Assembly: GCA_030144725.1 (NCBI GenBank)
Contig: JASKMD010000031.1
Location: 79,501-143,500 of the forward strand
Direction of reading: 5' to 3'
Origin: Haematococcus lacustris
Taxonomy: Eukaryota; Chlorophyta; Chlorophyceae; Chlamydomonadales; Haematococcaceae
Length of the DNA: 64,000 nt
The notes beneath the pieces are model-generated. The model was not told the DNA's origin, searched no databases, and saw nothing but the letters and a program-made list of their open reading frames with translations. This document shows, one piece after another, positions 53,126 through 64,000 of this stretch. Each line of letters begins with the position of its first letter. The first letter of the stretch is position 1. The translations under genes and the position numbers were made by a program.

Positions 53126-56100
53126 CGCCCTCGCCCTCGCCCTCGCCCTCGCCCTCGCCCTCGCCCTCGCCCTCGCCCTCGCCCTCGCCCTCGCCCTCGC
53201 CCTCGCCCTCGCCCTCGCCCTCGCCCTCGCCCTCGCCCTCGCCCTCGCCCTCGCCCTCGCCCTCGCCCTCGCCCTCGCCCTCGCCCTCGCCCTCGCCCTC
53301 GCCCTCGCCCTCGCCCTCGCCCTCGCCCTCGCCCTCGCCCTCGCCCTCGCCCTCGCCCTCGCCCTCGCCCTCGCCCTCGCCCTCGCCCTCGCCCTCGCCC
53401 TCGCCCTCGCCCTCGCCCTCGCCCTCGCCCTCGCCCTCGCCCTCGCCCTCGCCCTCGCCCTCGCCCTCGCCCTCGCCCTCGCCCTCGCCCTCGCCCTCGC
53501 CCTCGCCCTCGCCCTCGCCCTCGCCCTCGCCCTCGCCCTCGCCCTCGCCCTCGCCCTCGCCCTCGCCCTCGCCCTCGCCCTCGCCCTCGCCCTCGCCCTC
53601 GCCCTCGCCCTCGCCCTCGCCCTCGCCCTCGCCCTCGCCCTCGCCCTCGCCCTCGCCCTCGCCCTCGCCCTCGCCCTCGCCCTCGCCCTCGCCCTCGCCC
53701 TCGCCCTCGCCCTCGCCCTCGCCCTCGCCCTCGCCCTCGCCCTCGCCCTCGCCCTCGCCCTCGCCCTCGCCCTCGCCCTCGCGCCCTCGCCCTCGCCCTC
53801 GCCCTCGCCCTCGCCCTCGCCCTCGCCCTCGCCCTCGCCCTCGCCCTCGCCCTCGCCCTCGCCCTCGCCCTCGCCCTCGCCCTCGCCCTCGCCCTCGCCC
53901 TCGCCCTCGCCCTCGCCCTCGCCCTCGCCCTCGCCCTCGCCCTCGCCCTCGCCCTCGCCCTCGCCCTCGCCCTCGCCCTCGCCCTCGCCCTCGCCCTCGC
54001 CCTCGCCCTCGCCCTCGCCCTCGCCCTCGCCCTCGCCCTCGCCCTCGCCCTCGCCCTCGCCCTCGCCCTCGCCCTCGCCCTCGCCCTCGCCCTCGCCCTC
54101 GCCCTCGCCCTCGCCCTCGCCCTCGCCCTCGCCCTCGCCCTCGCCCTCGCCCTCGCCCTCGCCCTCGCCCTCGCCCTCGCCCTCGCCCTCGCCCTCGCCC
54201 TCGCCCTCGCCCTCGCCCTCGCCCTCGCCCTCGCCCTCGCCCTCGCCCTCGCCCTCGCCCTCGCCCTCGCCCTCGCCCTCGCCCTCGCCCTCGCCCTCGC
54301 CCTCGCCCTCGCCCTCGCCCTCGCCCTCGCCCTCGCCCTCGCCCTCGCCCTCGCCCTCGCCCTCGCCCTCGCCCTCGCCCTCGCCCTCGCCCTCGCCCTC
54401 GCCCTCGCCCTCGCCCTCGCCCTCGCCCTCGCCCTCGCCCTCGCCCTCGCCCTCGCCCTCGCCCTCGCCCTCGCCCTCGCCCTCGCCCTCGCCCTCGCCC
54501 TCGCCCTCGCCCTCGCCCTCGCCCTCGCCCTCGCCCTCGCCCTCGCCCTCGCCCTCGCCCTCGCCCTCGCCCTCGCGCCCTCGCCCTCGCCCTCGCCCTC
54601 GCCCTCGCCCTCGCCCTCGCCCTCGCCCTCGCCCTCGCCCTCGCCCTCGCCCTCGCCCTCGCCCTCGCCCTCGCCCTCGCCCTCGCCCTCGCCCTCGCCC
54701 TCGCCTCGCCTCGCCCTCGCCCTCGCCCTCGCCCTCGCCCTCGCCCTCGCCCTCGCCCTCGCCCTCGCCCTCGCCCTCGCCCTCGCCCTCGCCCTCGCCC
54801 TCGCCCTCGCCCTCGCCCTCGCCCTCGCCCTCGCCCTCGCCCTCGCCCTCGCCCTCGCCCTCGCCCTCGCCCTCGCCCTCGCCCTCGCCCTCGCCCTCGC
54901 CCTCGCCCTCGCCCTCGCCCTCGCCCTCGCCCTCGCCCTCGCCCTCGCCCTCGCCCTCGCCCTCGCCCTCGCCCTCGCCCTCGCCCTCGCCCTCGCCCTC
55001 GCCCTCGCCCTCGCCCTCGCCCTCGCCCTCGCCCTCGCCCTCGCCCTCGCCCTCGCCCTCGCCCTCGCCCTCGCCCTCGCCCTCGCCCTCGCCCTCGCCC
55101 TCGCCCTCGCCCTCGCCCTCGCCCTCGCCCTCGCCTCGCCTCGCCCTCGCCCTCGCCCTCGCCCTCGCCCTCGCCCTCGCCCTCGCCCTCGCCCTCGCCC
55201 TCGCCCTCGCCCTCGCCCTCGCCCTCGCCCTCGCCTCGCCCTCGCCCTCGCCCTCGCCCTCGCCCTCGCCCTCGCCCTCGCCCTCGCCCTCGCCCTCGCC
55301 CTCGCCCTCGCCCTCGCCCTCGCCCTCGCCCTCGCCCTCGCCCTCGCCCTCGCCCTCGCCCTCGCCCTCGCCCTCGCCCTCGCCCTCGCCCTCGCCCTCG
55401 CCCTCGCCCTCGCCCTCGCCCTCGCCCTCGCCCTCGCCCTCGCCCTCGCCCTCGCCCTCGCCCTCGCCCTCGCCCTCGCCCTCGCCCTCGCCCTCGCCCT
55501 CGCCCTCGCCCTCGCCCTCGCCCTCGCCCTCGCCCTCGCCCTCGCCCTCGCCCTCGCCCTCGCCCTCGCCCTCGCCCTCGCCCTCGCCCTCGCCCTCGCC
55601 CTCGCCCTCGCCCTCGCCCTCGCCCTCGCCCTCGCCCTCGCCCTCGCCCTCGCCCTCGCCCTCGCCCTCGCCCTCGCCCTCGCCCTCGCCCTCGCCCTCG
55701 CCCTCGCCCTCGCCCTCGCCCTCGCCCTCGCCCTCGCCCTCGCCCTCGCCCTCGCCCTCGCCCTCGCCCTCGCCCTCGCCCTCGCCCTCGCCCTCGCCCT
55801 CGCCCTCGCCCTCGCCCTCGCCCTCGCCCTCGCCCTCGCCCTCGCCCTCGCCCTCGCCCTCGCCCTCGCCCTCGCCCTCGCCCTCGCCCTCGCCCTCGCC
55901 CTCGCCCTCGCCCTCGCCCTCGCCCTCGCCCTCGCCCTCGCCCTCGCCCTCGCCCTCGCCCTCGCCCTCGCCCTCGCCCTCGCCCTCGCCCTCGCCCTCG
56001 CCCTCGCCCTCGCCCTCGCCCTCGCCCTCGCCCTCGCCCTCGCCCTCGCCCTCGCCCTCGCCCTCGCCCTCGCCCTCGCCCTCGCCCTCGCCCTCGCCCT

Positions 56101-59100
56101 CGCCCTCGCCCTCGCCCTCGCCCTCGCCCTCGCCCTCGCCCTCGCCCTCGCCCTCGCCCTCGCCCTCGCCCTCGCCCTCGCCCTCGCCCTCGCCCTCGCC
56201 CTCGCCCTCGCCCTCGCCCTCGCCCTCGCCCTCGCCCTCGCCCTCGCCCTCGCCCTCGCCCTCGCCCTCGCCCTCGCCCTCGCCCTCGCCCTCGCCCTCG
56301 CCCTCGCCCTCGCCCTCGCCCTCGCCCTCGCCCTCGCCCTCGCCCTCGCCCTCGCCCTCGCCCTCGCCCTCGCCCTCGCCCTCGCCCTCGCCCTCGCCCT
56401 CGCCCTCGCCCTCGCCCTCGCCCTCGCCCTCGCCCTCGCCCTCGCCCTCGCCCTCGCCCTCGCCCTCGCCCTCGCCCTCGCCCTCGCCCTCGCCCTCGCC
56501 CTCGCCCTCGCCCTCGCCCTCGCCCTCGCCCTCGCCCTCGCCCTCGCCCTCGCCCTCGCCCTCGCCCTCGCCCTCGCCCTCGCCCTCGCCCTCGCCCTCG
56601 CCCTCGCCCTCGCCCTCGCCCTCGCCCTCGCCCTCGCCCTCGCCCTCGCCCTCGCCCTCGCCCTCGCCCTCGCCCTCGCCCTCGCCCTCGCCCTCGCCCT
56701 CGCCCTCGCCCTCGCCCTCGCCCTCGCCCTCGCCCTCGCCCTCGCCCTCGCCCTCGCCCTCGCCCTCGCCCTCGCCCTCGCCCTCGCCCTCGCCCTCGCC
56801 CTCGCCCTCGCCCTCGCCCTCGCCCTCGCCCTCGCCCTCGCCCTCGCCCTCGCCCTCGCCCTCGCCCTCGCCCTCGCCCTCGCCCTCGCCCTCGCCCTCG
56901 CCCTCGCCTCGCCTCGCCCTCGCCCTCGCCCTCGCCCTCGCCCTCGCCCTCGCCCTCGCCCTCGCCCTCGCCCTCGCCCTCGCCCTCGCCCTCGCCCTCG
57001 CCCTCGCCCTCGCCCTCGCCCTCGCCCTCGCCCTCGCCCTCGCCCTCGCCCTCGCCCTCGCCCTCGCCCTCGCCCTCGCCCTCGCCCTCGCCCTCGCCCT
57101 CGCCCTCGCCCTCGCCTCGCCTCGCCCTCGCCCTCGCCCTCGCCCTCGCCCTCGCCCTCGCCCTCGCCCTCGCCCTCGCCCTCGCCCTCGCCCTCGCCCT
57201 CGCCCTCGCCCTCGCCCTCGCCTCGCCCTCGCCCTCGCCCTCGCCCTCGCCCTCGCCCTCGCCCTCGCCCTCGCCCTCGCCCTCGCCCTCGCCCTCGCCC
57301 TCGCCCTCGCCCTCGCCCTCGCCCTCGCCCTCGCCCTCGCCCTCGCCCTCGCCCTCGCCCTCGCCCTCGCCCTCGCCCTCGCCCTCGCCCTCGCCCTCGC
57401 CCTCGCCCTCGCCCTCGCCCTCGCCCTCGCCCTCGCCCTCGCCCTCGCCCTCGCCCTCGCCCTCGCCCTCGCCCTCGCCCTCGCCCTCGCCCTCGCCCTC
57501 GCCCTCGCCCTCGCCCTCGCGCCCTCGCCCTCGCCCTCGCCCTCGCCCTCGCCCTCGCCCTCGCCCTCGCCCTCGCCCTCGCCCTCGCCCTCGCCCTCGC
57601 CCTCGCCCTCGCCCTCGCCCTCGCCCTCGCCCTCGCCCTCGCCCTCGCCCTCGCCCTCGCCCTCGCCCTCGCCCTCGCCCTCGCCCTCGCCCTCGCCCTC
57701 GCCCTCGCCCTCGCCCTCGCCCTCGCCCTCGCCCTCGCCCTCGCCCTCGCCCTCGCCCTCGCCCTCGCCCTCGCCCTCGCCCTCGCCCTCGCCCTCGCCC
57801 TCGCCCTCGCCCTCGCCCTCGCCCTCGCCCTCGCCCTCGCCCTCGCCCTCGCCCTCGCCCTCGCCCTCGCCCTCGCCCTCGCCCTCGCCCTCGCCCTCGC
57901 CCTCGCCCTCGCCCTCGCCCTCGCCCTCGCCCTCGCCCTCGCCCTCGCCCTCGCCCTCGCCCTCGCCCTCGCCCTCGCCCTCGCCCTCGCCCTCGCCCTC
58001 GCCCTCGCCCTCGCCCTCGCCCTCGCCCTCGCCCTCGCCCTCGCCCTCGCCCTCGCCCTCGCCCTCGCCCTCGCCCTCGCCCTCGCCCTCGCCCTCGCCC
58101 TCGCCCTCGCCCTCGCCCTCGCCCTCGCCCTCGCCCTCGCCCTCGCCCTCGCCCTCGCCCTCGCCCTCGCCCTCGCCCTCGCCCTCGCCCTCGCCCTCGC
58201 CCTCGCCCTCTCGCCCTCGCCCTCGCCCTCGCCCTCGCCCTCGCCCTCGCCCTCGCCCTCGCCCTCGCCCTCGCCCTCGCCCTCGCCCTCGCCCTCGCCC
58301 TCGCCCTCGCCCTCGCCCTCGCCCTCGCCCTCGCCCTCGCCCTCGCCCTCGCCCTCGCCCTCGCCCTCGCCCTCGCCCTCGCCCTCGCCCTCGCCCTCGC
58401 CCTCGCCCTCGCCCTCGCCCTCGCCCTCGCCCTCGCCCTCGCCCTCGCCCTCGCCCTCGCCCTCGCCCTCGCCCTCGCCCTCGCCCTCGCCCTCGCCCTC
58501 GCCCTCGCCCTCGCCCTCGCCCTCGCCCTCGCCCTCGCCCTCGCCCTCGCCCTCGCCCTCGCCCTCGCCCTCGCCCTCGCCCTCGCCCTCGCCCTCGCCC
58601 TCGCCCTCGCCCTCGCCCTCGCCCTCGCCCTCGCCCTCGCCCTCGCCCTCGCCCTCGCCCTCGCCCTCGCCCTCGCCCTCGCCCTCGCCCTCGCCCTCGC
58701 CCTCGCCCTCGCCCTCGCCCTCGCCCTCGCCCTCGCCCTCGCCCTCGCCCTCGCCCTCGCCCTCGCCCTCGCCCTCGCCCTCGCCCTCGCCCTCGCCCTC
58801 GCCCTCGCCCTCGCCTCGCCTCGCCCTCGCCCTCGCCCTCGCCCTCGCCCTCGCCCTCGCCCTCGCCCTCGCCCTCGCCCTCGCCCTCGCCCTCGCCCTC
58901 GCCCTCGCCCTCGCCCTCGCCCTCGCCCTCGCCCTCGCCCTCGCCCTCGCCCTCGCCCTCGCCCTCGCCCTCGCCCTCGCCCTCGCCCTCGCCCTCGCCC
59001 TCGCCCTCGCCCTCGCCCTCGCCCTCGCCCTCGCCCTCGCCCTCGCCCTCGCCCTCGCCCTCGCCCTCGCCCTCGCCCTCGCCCTCGCCCTCGCCCTCGC

Positions 59101-59603
59101 CCTCGCCCTCGCCCTCGCCCTCGCCCTCGCCCTCGCCCTCGCCCTCGCCCTCGCCCTCGCCCTCGCCCTCGCCCTCGCCCTCGCCCTCGCCCTCGCCCTC
59201 GCCCTCGCCCTCGCCCTCGCCCTCGCCCTCGCCCTCGCCCTCGCCCTCGCCCTCGCCCTCGCCCTCGCCCTCGCCCTCGCCCTCGCCCTCGCCCTCGCCC
59301 TCGCCCTCGCCCTCGCCCTCGCCCTCGCCCTCGCCCTCGCCCTCGCCCTCGCCCTCGCCCTCGCCCTCGCCCTCGCCCTCGCCCTCGCCCTCGCCCTCGC
59401 CCTCGCCCTCGCCCTCGCCCTCGCCCTCGCCCTCGCCCTCGCCCTCGCCCTCGCCCTCGCCCTCGCCCTCGCCCTCGCCCTCGCCCTCGCCCTCGCCCTC
59501 GCCCTCGCCCTCGCCCTCGCCCTCGCCCTCGCCCTCGCCCTCGCCCTCGCCCTCGCCCTCGCCCTCGCCCTCGCCCTCGCCCTCGCCCTCGCCCTCGCCC
59601 TCG
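53126..59603. repeat. (CCCTCG)n hexanucleotide array, at least 6.48 kb
   Basis: Near-perfect CCCTCG repeat of more than a thousand units with about eleven small indels (near 53781, 54576, 54703, 55133, 55233, 56907, 57114, 57220, 57519, 58209 and 58813) and essentially no substitutions. It runs into the assembly gap, so its true length is unknown. Huge open frames across it are repeat artefacts. Confidence 0.98.
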
Positions 59604-60103
59604 NNNNNNNNNNNNNNNNNNNNNNNNNNNNNNNNNNNNNNNNNNNNNNNNNNNNNNNNNNNNNNNNNNNNNNNNNNNNNNNNNNNNNNNNNNNNNNNNN
59701 NNNNNNNNNNNNNNNNNNNNNNNNNNNNNNNNNNNNNNNNNNNNNNNNNNNNNNNNNNNNNNNNNNNNNNNNNNNNNNNNNNNNNNNNNNNNNNNNNNNN
59801 NNNNNNNNNNNNNNNNNNNNNNNNNNNNNNNNNNNNNNNNNNNNNNNNNNNNNNNNNNNNNNNNNNNNNNNNNNNNNNNNNNNNNNNNNNNNNNNNNNNN
59901 NNNNNNNNNNNNNNNNNNNNNNNNNNNNNNNNNNNNNNNNNNNNNNNNNNNNNNNNNNNNNNNNNNNNNNNNNNNNNNNNNNNNNNNNNNNNNNNNNNNN
60001 NNNNNNNNNNNNNNNNNNNNNNNNNNNNNNNNNNNNNNNNNNNNNNNNNNNNNNNNNNNNNNNNNNNNNNNNNNNNNNNNNNNNNNNNNNNNNNNNNNNN
60101 NNN
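59604..60103. other. Assembly gap, 500 N
   Basis: Exactly 500 N, a conventional gap of unknown size. Confidence 0.99.
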
Positions 60104-63100
60104 GTGTGCTGGGCTCAGCTGTTGCACCGGGGGGCCACGAGCCAGGTGCTGGTCAACGGCCACCTCACCGACAGCTTCCCCCTTGCGTCGGGGCTGCTGC
60201 AGGCCAGCGGGGCCTCCCCGCTCTACTGGTGCATCGTCCTCCAGCCGCTGGTCAGCTACCTCGGCTCGCTCCAGCTGGCAGGCCGCATCAGCACCCCCAT
60301 CATCCCCTCCAGCCCTCTGGCCATGCACAGGGCCGCCCTAACCCCCGCGCTCCCTTCCAAGGAGTATGCGGACGACCTCACCATCGTGGTGCTCGATCGG
60401 GTCAGAGACGGGAAGGTGGTAGTGGAGGCCCTGGGCATGTTCCGCGCCGCTGGGGGCCCTGCGCTGAGCGTGAGCAAGAGCTCAGCCCTGCCGTGCGCCC
60501 AGCCAGAGCCTGAGCCGGGTAACGAGGAGGGCTCGGGCCCCAAGGGGGCGGGGAGGGGAGGAAGGGGGGGTGACGGGGGGGAAGGGGGCGGGCAGGGGCA
60601 GGTGGGCGAGCAGGGGCTAGGGGGTGGGCCGGGGGACGGTGGCGGGCAAGGGCAGCAGCAGGGCGGACGGGAGCAGGGTGGAGAGCAGGAGCCGGAGGTG
60701 GTCATCCCAGCTGTCCGAGTGGGGGTGCCCGTGCGCCACCTGGGGGTCCCTATTGGGGCGGCCTCCTACGATGCCACCAGCGAGGCCGCCTTCGGTGGGG
60801 CGGCCGCGGCCATGATGGCAGCCTCCCTCCCTTGGCGGCCCCAAGTCCTCAACTTCCTGGGGCGGGTGCAGGTGGCACAACAGTGCCTGGCCTCCAAGTC
60901 CATCTACCAAATGGCCTTCGTGCAACCCTCCGCTGCTCTGGCGCAGGCCATGGCCTTGGCTGTCAATCGCTTTGGCAAGGATGGCAAGGATGCTGGCCGA
61001 GCTCTGGTCGCCCCGGATTCGACCCTGGCAGCCTCTGACCCATAGCCTGCTGGCAGACCCCTCCCACGGCCTCAGCACGTGGGTCATAACCGACCCCACC
61101 GCCCCCCCCTCGTGAGGCATCAGCCCGCGGCTGCAAGCTCACGTGGCGGCCCTGGCTGAGCTCAAGCTGTTCCGTGAGGTGCCCCCCGCTAGCCAGGCCT
61201 TCTTCTCGGTGCTGGCGGAGCCGCTGTGGTACAACGCGCAAGTCCGCATGAACCCAGCAGCTAGGGAGGCAGCAGCTGAGCAGGGTCGGACCCACGTCCG
61301 CCACGTGAGGGAGGCCCTGCATAGCCCCCAGCTGGAGGGGAAGGCCCGCTGGGTTGCTGACCTGGTCAGGGCTTGCCTCCCCGAGCCCTGGCAGGGCATG
61401 TTGGATCGCCTGCAGCCTCCACAGCCGGAGTGGGAGTGCCTGAGGGTTGGGCCAGGGGTGGGGTTTGTGATGCGGCGCACCCCCATGCTCCAGCCCTCTC
61501 ACTGGGTGGGCCCCAACGGCCGCCTCTACCCCCTAGACCCCACAGGGCAGGGGCCCCTCGGGGCTTTCTGGGCGGAGGAGGGGGCGGCCTGGGAGCCAGC
61601 AGCGGTGGCCCGGCTCAACAAGCCCAGCTACAGGCTGACCCCGGAGGAGCGAGCCACCCACCTCCGACCTCTACCCGCCCAGCGTCACGTGGCGCAGGAG
61701 CAGGCTCAGGGGCAGGAGCAAGGAGGGGCCTGGGGGGTGGGCAGGGGCGGGGGGCGGGCAAGGGGGCGGGGCGGGGTCAGGGGGCGAGGGCGTGGAGGAG
61801 GTGGAGGGCGTAGGGGAGCAGGGGGCGGGGCGGGAGGGCAGGCTGTCGACCCAGCTGACGAGGGGCCTGGCACCTGGCCTAAGGAGGAGTGGCTCTTGGG
61901 CCCCTAGGCTCACCTGCAGCTGGACCCTCAGGTGTGGGGCATGGGCACCACCACCCTGCTGGACTTCTCCGTCAAGCATGCCAGGGTGCGCCTCCACCAG
62001 CTGAAGCGCGTCAGTGCCGACCCCCTCTACCCACCCAGTGGGGGCCTGTGGCCTGCGCTGTGGGGTGTGCGCCCCCCCAGGGCAGCGGGCGAACCGGAGG
62101 TGGCAGCGGTGGCTGATGGAGCCCTGAGGGAGCTGGAGCTCAAGTGGGAGGCCAGCGCGCAGCAGGTGGCAGACCAGGGGGCAGCGGGGGAGCGGGAGCA
62201 GCAGGGCAGGGATGTGGAGGAGCGGCTCCCCGAGGAGGTGCAGGGCAGCCAACCGCCTCGCTGGCGTGACACCTCCGCCAGGGCGCACCAGCGTCCCTCG
62301 CCGCAGTTGAGGGCGGCCCAGCAGGCTGAGCGGCAGCTGGAGGCCCAGCAACGGCGTGGGGGCAGGCAGCCAGTTGCTCAGCCCGCCCCCCGGGCCGACA
62401 CCGTTGACCAGCTGGCTGTGGGTGTTCAGGCGGGCCAGCCGTGTGCGAAGGTGTGGAAGGAGCTGCTAGACCCCACCCTCTGTCGGGAGCACGTCATCGT
62501 GGCCTGGCGGGTGCTTCACGCCTGCCTCATGGTGGGGGCCTTGTGGGGTCACATCCTCAAGGGTACGGCTGCCCCGGGCTCGTCCGCCTGCCGCTTCTGC
62601 CAGCCGGGGCACTTGGAGACCCTCACCCACGCCTTCCTGACCTGCCCCGCCGTGGTCCCAGCCTGGGAGTGGGTGCTGGACGTGTACGGCCGCCTCACAG
62701 GCACCCGCCCCCCCTCGGGCGACGCCATGCTGCTCCTCAGTGGGCGCCCCACCCGCGGCGAGGACCCACCCTTCCAGCCCCCTGACAGCCTACTGTGGCT
62801 GCGGCTGCGCGTGGCCTACCTGGGCGCAGTGTGGCGCCTCCGCAGCTCAGGAGCCGCTACAGCCCTGCAGCCACAGCAGGTGGCGAGGCGGGTCGTGGAG
62901 GAGGTCTCCACCCTCACCACGGCCATCAAGCGTGACTGGCATCGGGTAGGGAGGGACATCAGCGTGGGCCTCTGCGGCGCTGTGCCCTCCACCTGGTTCA
63001 AGGGCAAGGACCCGGAGCTGGACGCTGCCCACTTCGACCAGCTGTGGCCCGAGGCGTCGGGGGGCTGGTTTGCCAAGCAGCCTAGGAGGGAGAGGAGGGG

Positions 63101-63107
63101 AGGGTAG
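60104..63107 (+). pseudogene. Non-LTR retrotransposon (LINE) ORF2: reverse transcriptase and C-terminal zinc domain
   Basis: Starts inside the RT domain at the gap edge. Motif PLASGLLQASGASPLYW matches the RT region between motifs A and C. The catalytic motif is YADDLTIVV (TATGCGGACGAC at 60365-60376). A thumb-like segment (RHLGVPIGAASYDATSEAAF) and a long Gly/Gln-rich insert follow. The frame shifts near 61040, has a stop at 61111-61113 and a TAG at 61905-61907, then continues to a zf-RVT-like zinc motif (CRFCQPGHLETLTHAFLTC, about 62589-62643). Endonuclease and RT N-terminus are lost in the gap or truncated. Inactive. Clade not determined. Confidence 0.85.
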
Positions 63108-63694
63108 GAGGGGGCAGAGGGGAGGGTTGGGGCAGGAGGAGTGGAGGAGGAGAGGGCAGCAGGGAGGCCAAGGCAGGGGGAGGGCAGGGCGCAGAGGGCG
63201 GGAGAGCTGTTTGTTCGCCTCTCCTTGCAGTGGCCCGTCCCCTTCTCCGTCGAGCCAGCATGAGCTGCAGGGTTGCTGGTGGGGGCTTAGTGCGTTCCGT
63301 GCGTGGGGTGGGCTAGGCTTCGGGGGGTTATTGGGTGTCAGGGACCGGGGGCTTAGGTGGTCTTGGTGTGAGCGTTGGAGGTAGGGTTCTAGGTTTCAGG
63401 TCGAGGGGCGGGGCTTAGGCTCGAGTGGGTAGTTTTGTGGGGAGGGTCTGGGGAGGTGTGTAGAGCGAGGGTGGCGGGCGTTGGTGTGGGGAGTGTCTTG
63501 ACGTTGTCCTAAGGAGGGGGTTGCTTGTGGGGTGTGGACCTTTGCTTGGGGGGTGTGGACCTTTGCTTGGGGGGTGTGGACCGATGTGTTTGGGTGGGGT
63601 GCTTGGGGTTCGTGTATGGGGGAACCATGTTTGTTGTAGTCTTCTCTATTCTTCTTTTCTTTAGTCACTCTCACTCTCTTGTAATGCTCCTCTC
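63108..63694 (+). other. LINE 3' UTR
   Basis: G-rich untranslated region ending at the A-tail. Three direct repeats of gggtgtggacctttgcttgg lie at about 63524-63585. Confidence 0.7.
63680..63684 (+). promoter_or_regulatory. TGTAA poly(A) signal of the LINE
   Basis: TGTAA begins 15 nt before the A-tail, the position expected for the chlorophyte (volvocalean) polyadenylation signal. Confidence 0.85.
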
Positions 63695-63705
63695 AAAAAA
63701 AAAAA
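63695..63705 (+). other. LINE A-tail
   Basis: Eleven A residues marking the 3' end of the first LINE copy. Confidence 0.85.
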
Positions 63706-64000
63706 CGGCCTTCATCCTGGGCAGGGGCATTAGCGACAGCGTGCAGTTCCACCTGGGACTGCTGGAGTACCTGCAGCAGCGGGGCAGCCCAGCCTGGTTG
63801 TTGTTGCTGGACCTAGCGGGGGCCTATGACAACGTGTCATGGGGCTTGCTTCAGGACACGATGGAGGCCATGGGGTTCTGCCGGGAGGGGCATGTGTGCT
63901 GGGCTCAGCTGTTGCACCGGGGGGCCACGAGCCAGGTGCTGGTCAACGGCCACCTCACCGACAGCTTCCCCCTTGCGTCGGGGCTGCTGCAGGCCAGCGG
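63706..64000 (+). pseudogene. Second LINE copy, 5'-truncated, cut by window end
   Basis: Begins directly after the A-tail in the RT domain (AFILGRGISDSVQFHLGLLE) with RT motif A LLLDLAGAYDNVSW (about 63808-63850). Bases 63894-64000 are identical to 60104-60210, so the two copies are very recent relatives. Continues beyond the window. Confidence 0.85.

Noticed and set aside
53126..59603. Telomere repeat
   Set aside because: CCCTCG resembles CCCTAAA-type telomere repeats but lacks the A-run. It lies inside a contig between other sequences, and no algal telomere with this unit is known to me.
52885..60513. Open frames of about 2500 codons on both strands across the hexamer array
   Set aside because: They are (Ser-Pro), (Arg-Pro), (Ala-Leu) or (Glu-Gly) runs forced by a stop-free hexanucleotide, and they cross the N gap.
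1..64000. tRNA or rRNA genes
   Set aside because: I looked for conserved tRNA arm patterns and rRNA blocks and saw none; only short primer-binding-site matches to tRNA 3' ends are present.

Overview
The window looks like nuclear DNA of a chlorophyte green alga, probably Chlamydomonadales. It is GC-rich with spliced genes, TGTAA acts as a poly(A) signal (best seen 15 nt before a LINE A-tail at 63695), and chromodomain Ty3 elements and KDZ-type transposase genes fill the sequence. I cannot name the genus. Almost everything here is mobile or repetitive DNA, and I see no clear core housekeeping gene.

Layout. 1-18860: copy A of a large KDZ-type (Kyakuja-Dileera-Zisupton) element. A spliced transposase gene (12911-17651, + strand, 1244 codons open) is divergent from gene A (12766-10003, acidic/Ala-rich nuclear-type protein). 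Further left come three F-box/LRR-like genes (one at 8568-9728 +, two on -) and gene B (4533-971, coiled coil, Gln-rich region, then a 2OG-Fe(II) dioxygenase-like double-stranded beta-helix). Arrays built on a palindrome (consensus ACCCTGYRCAGGGT) flank the set and fill some of its introns. 18986-28457: a 5'-truncated Ty3 chromodomain element, split inside its integrase by a 6.5 kb terminal-inverted-repeat element (21388-27935) whose interior is mostly 21-bp satellite in two opposed arms. 29650-36840: a second, decayed Ty3 element on the minus strand that has cut off the KDZ gene of copy B. 36841-43860: copy B of the KDZ module in inverted orientation (transposase stub, divergent promoter, intact gene A, decayed gene B, no F-box genes). 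43893-49304: a complete Ty3 element with identical LTRs and a 5-bp target duplication. 49385-51510: palindromic arrays and a foldback repeat. 53126-59603: a 6.5 kb (CCCTCG)n array running into a 500-N gap. 60104-64000: two head-to-tail non-LTR retrotransposon copies.

How the parts relate. The transposase, gene A and gene B keep the same order and orientation in both copies, share exon structure, and sit around a strongly conserved divergent promoter, so I read them as one mobile unit rather than chance neighbours. The link of a DDE-type transposase with a putative DNA-targeted dioxygenase recalls the known association of KDZ transposons with TET/JBP enzymes, but gene A, the F-box cargo and the palindromic intron arrays are not something I recognise as described. 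All exon junctions were inferred by eye from splice consensus, reading frame and comparison of the two copies.
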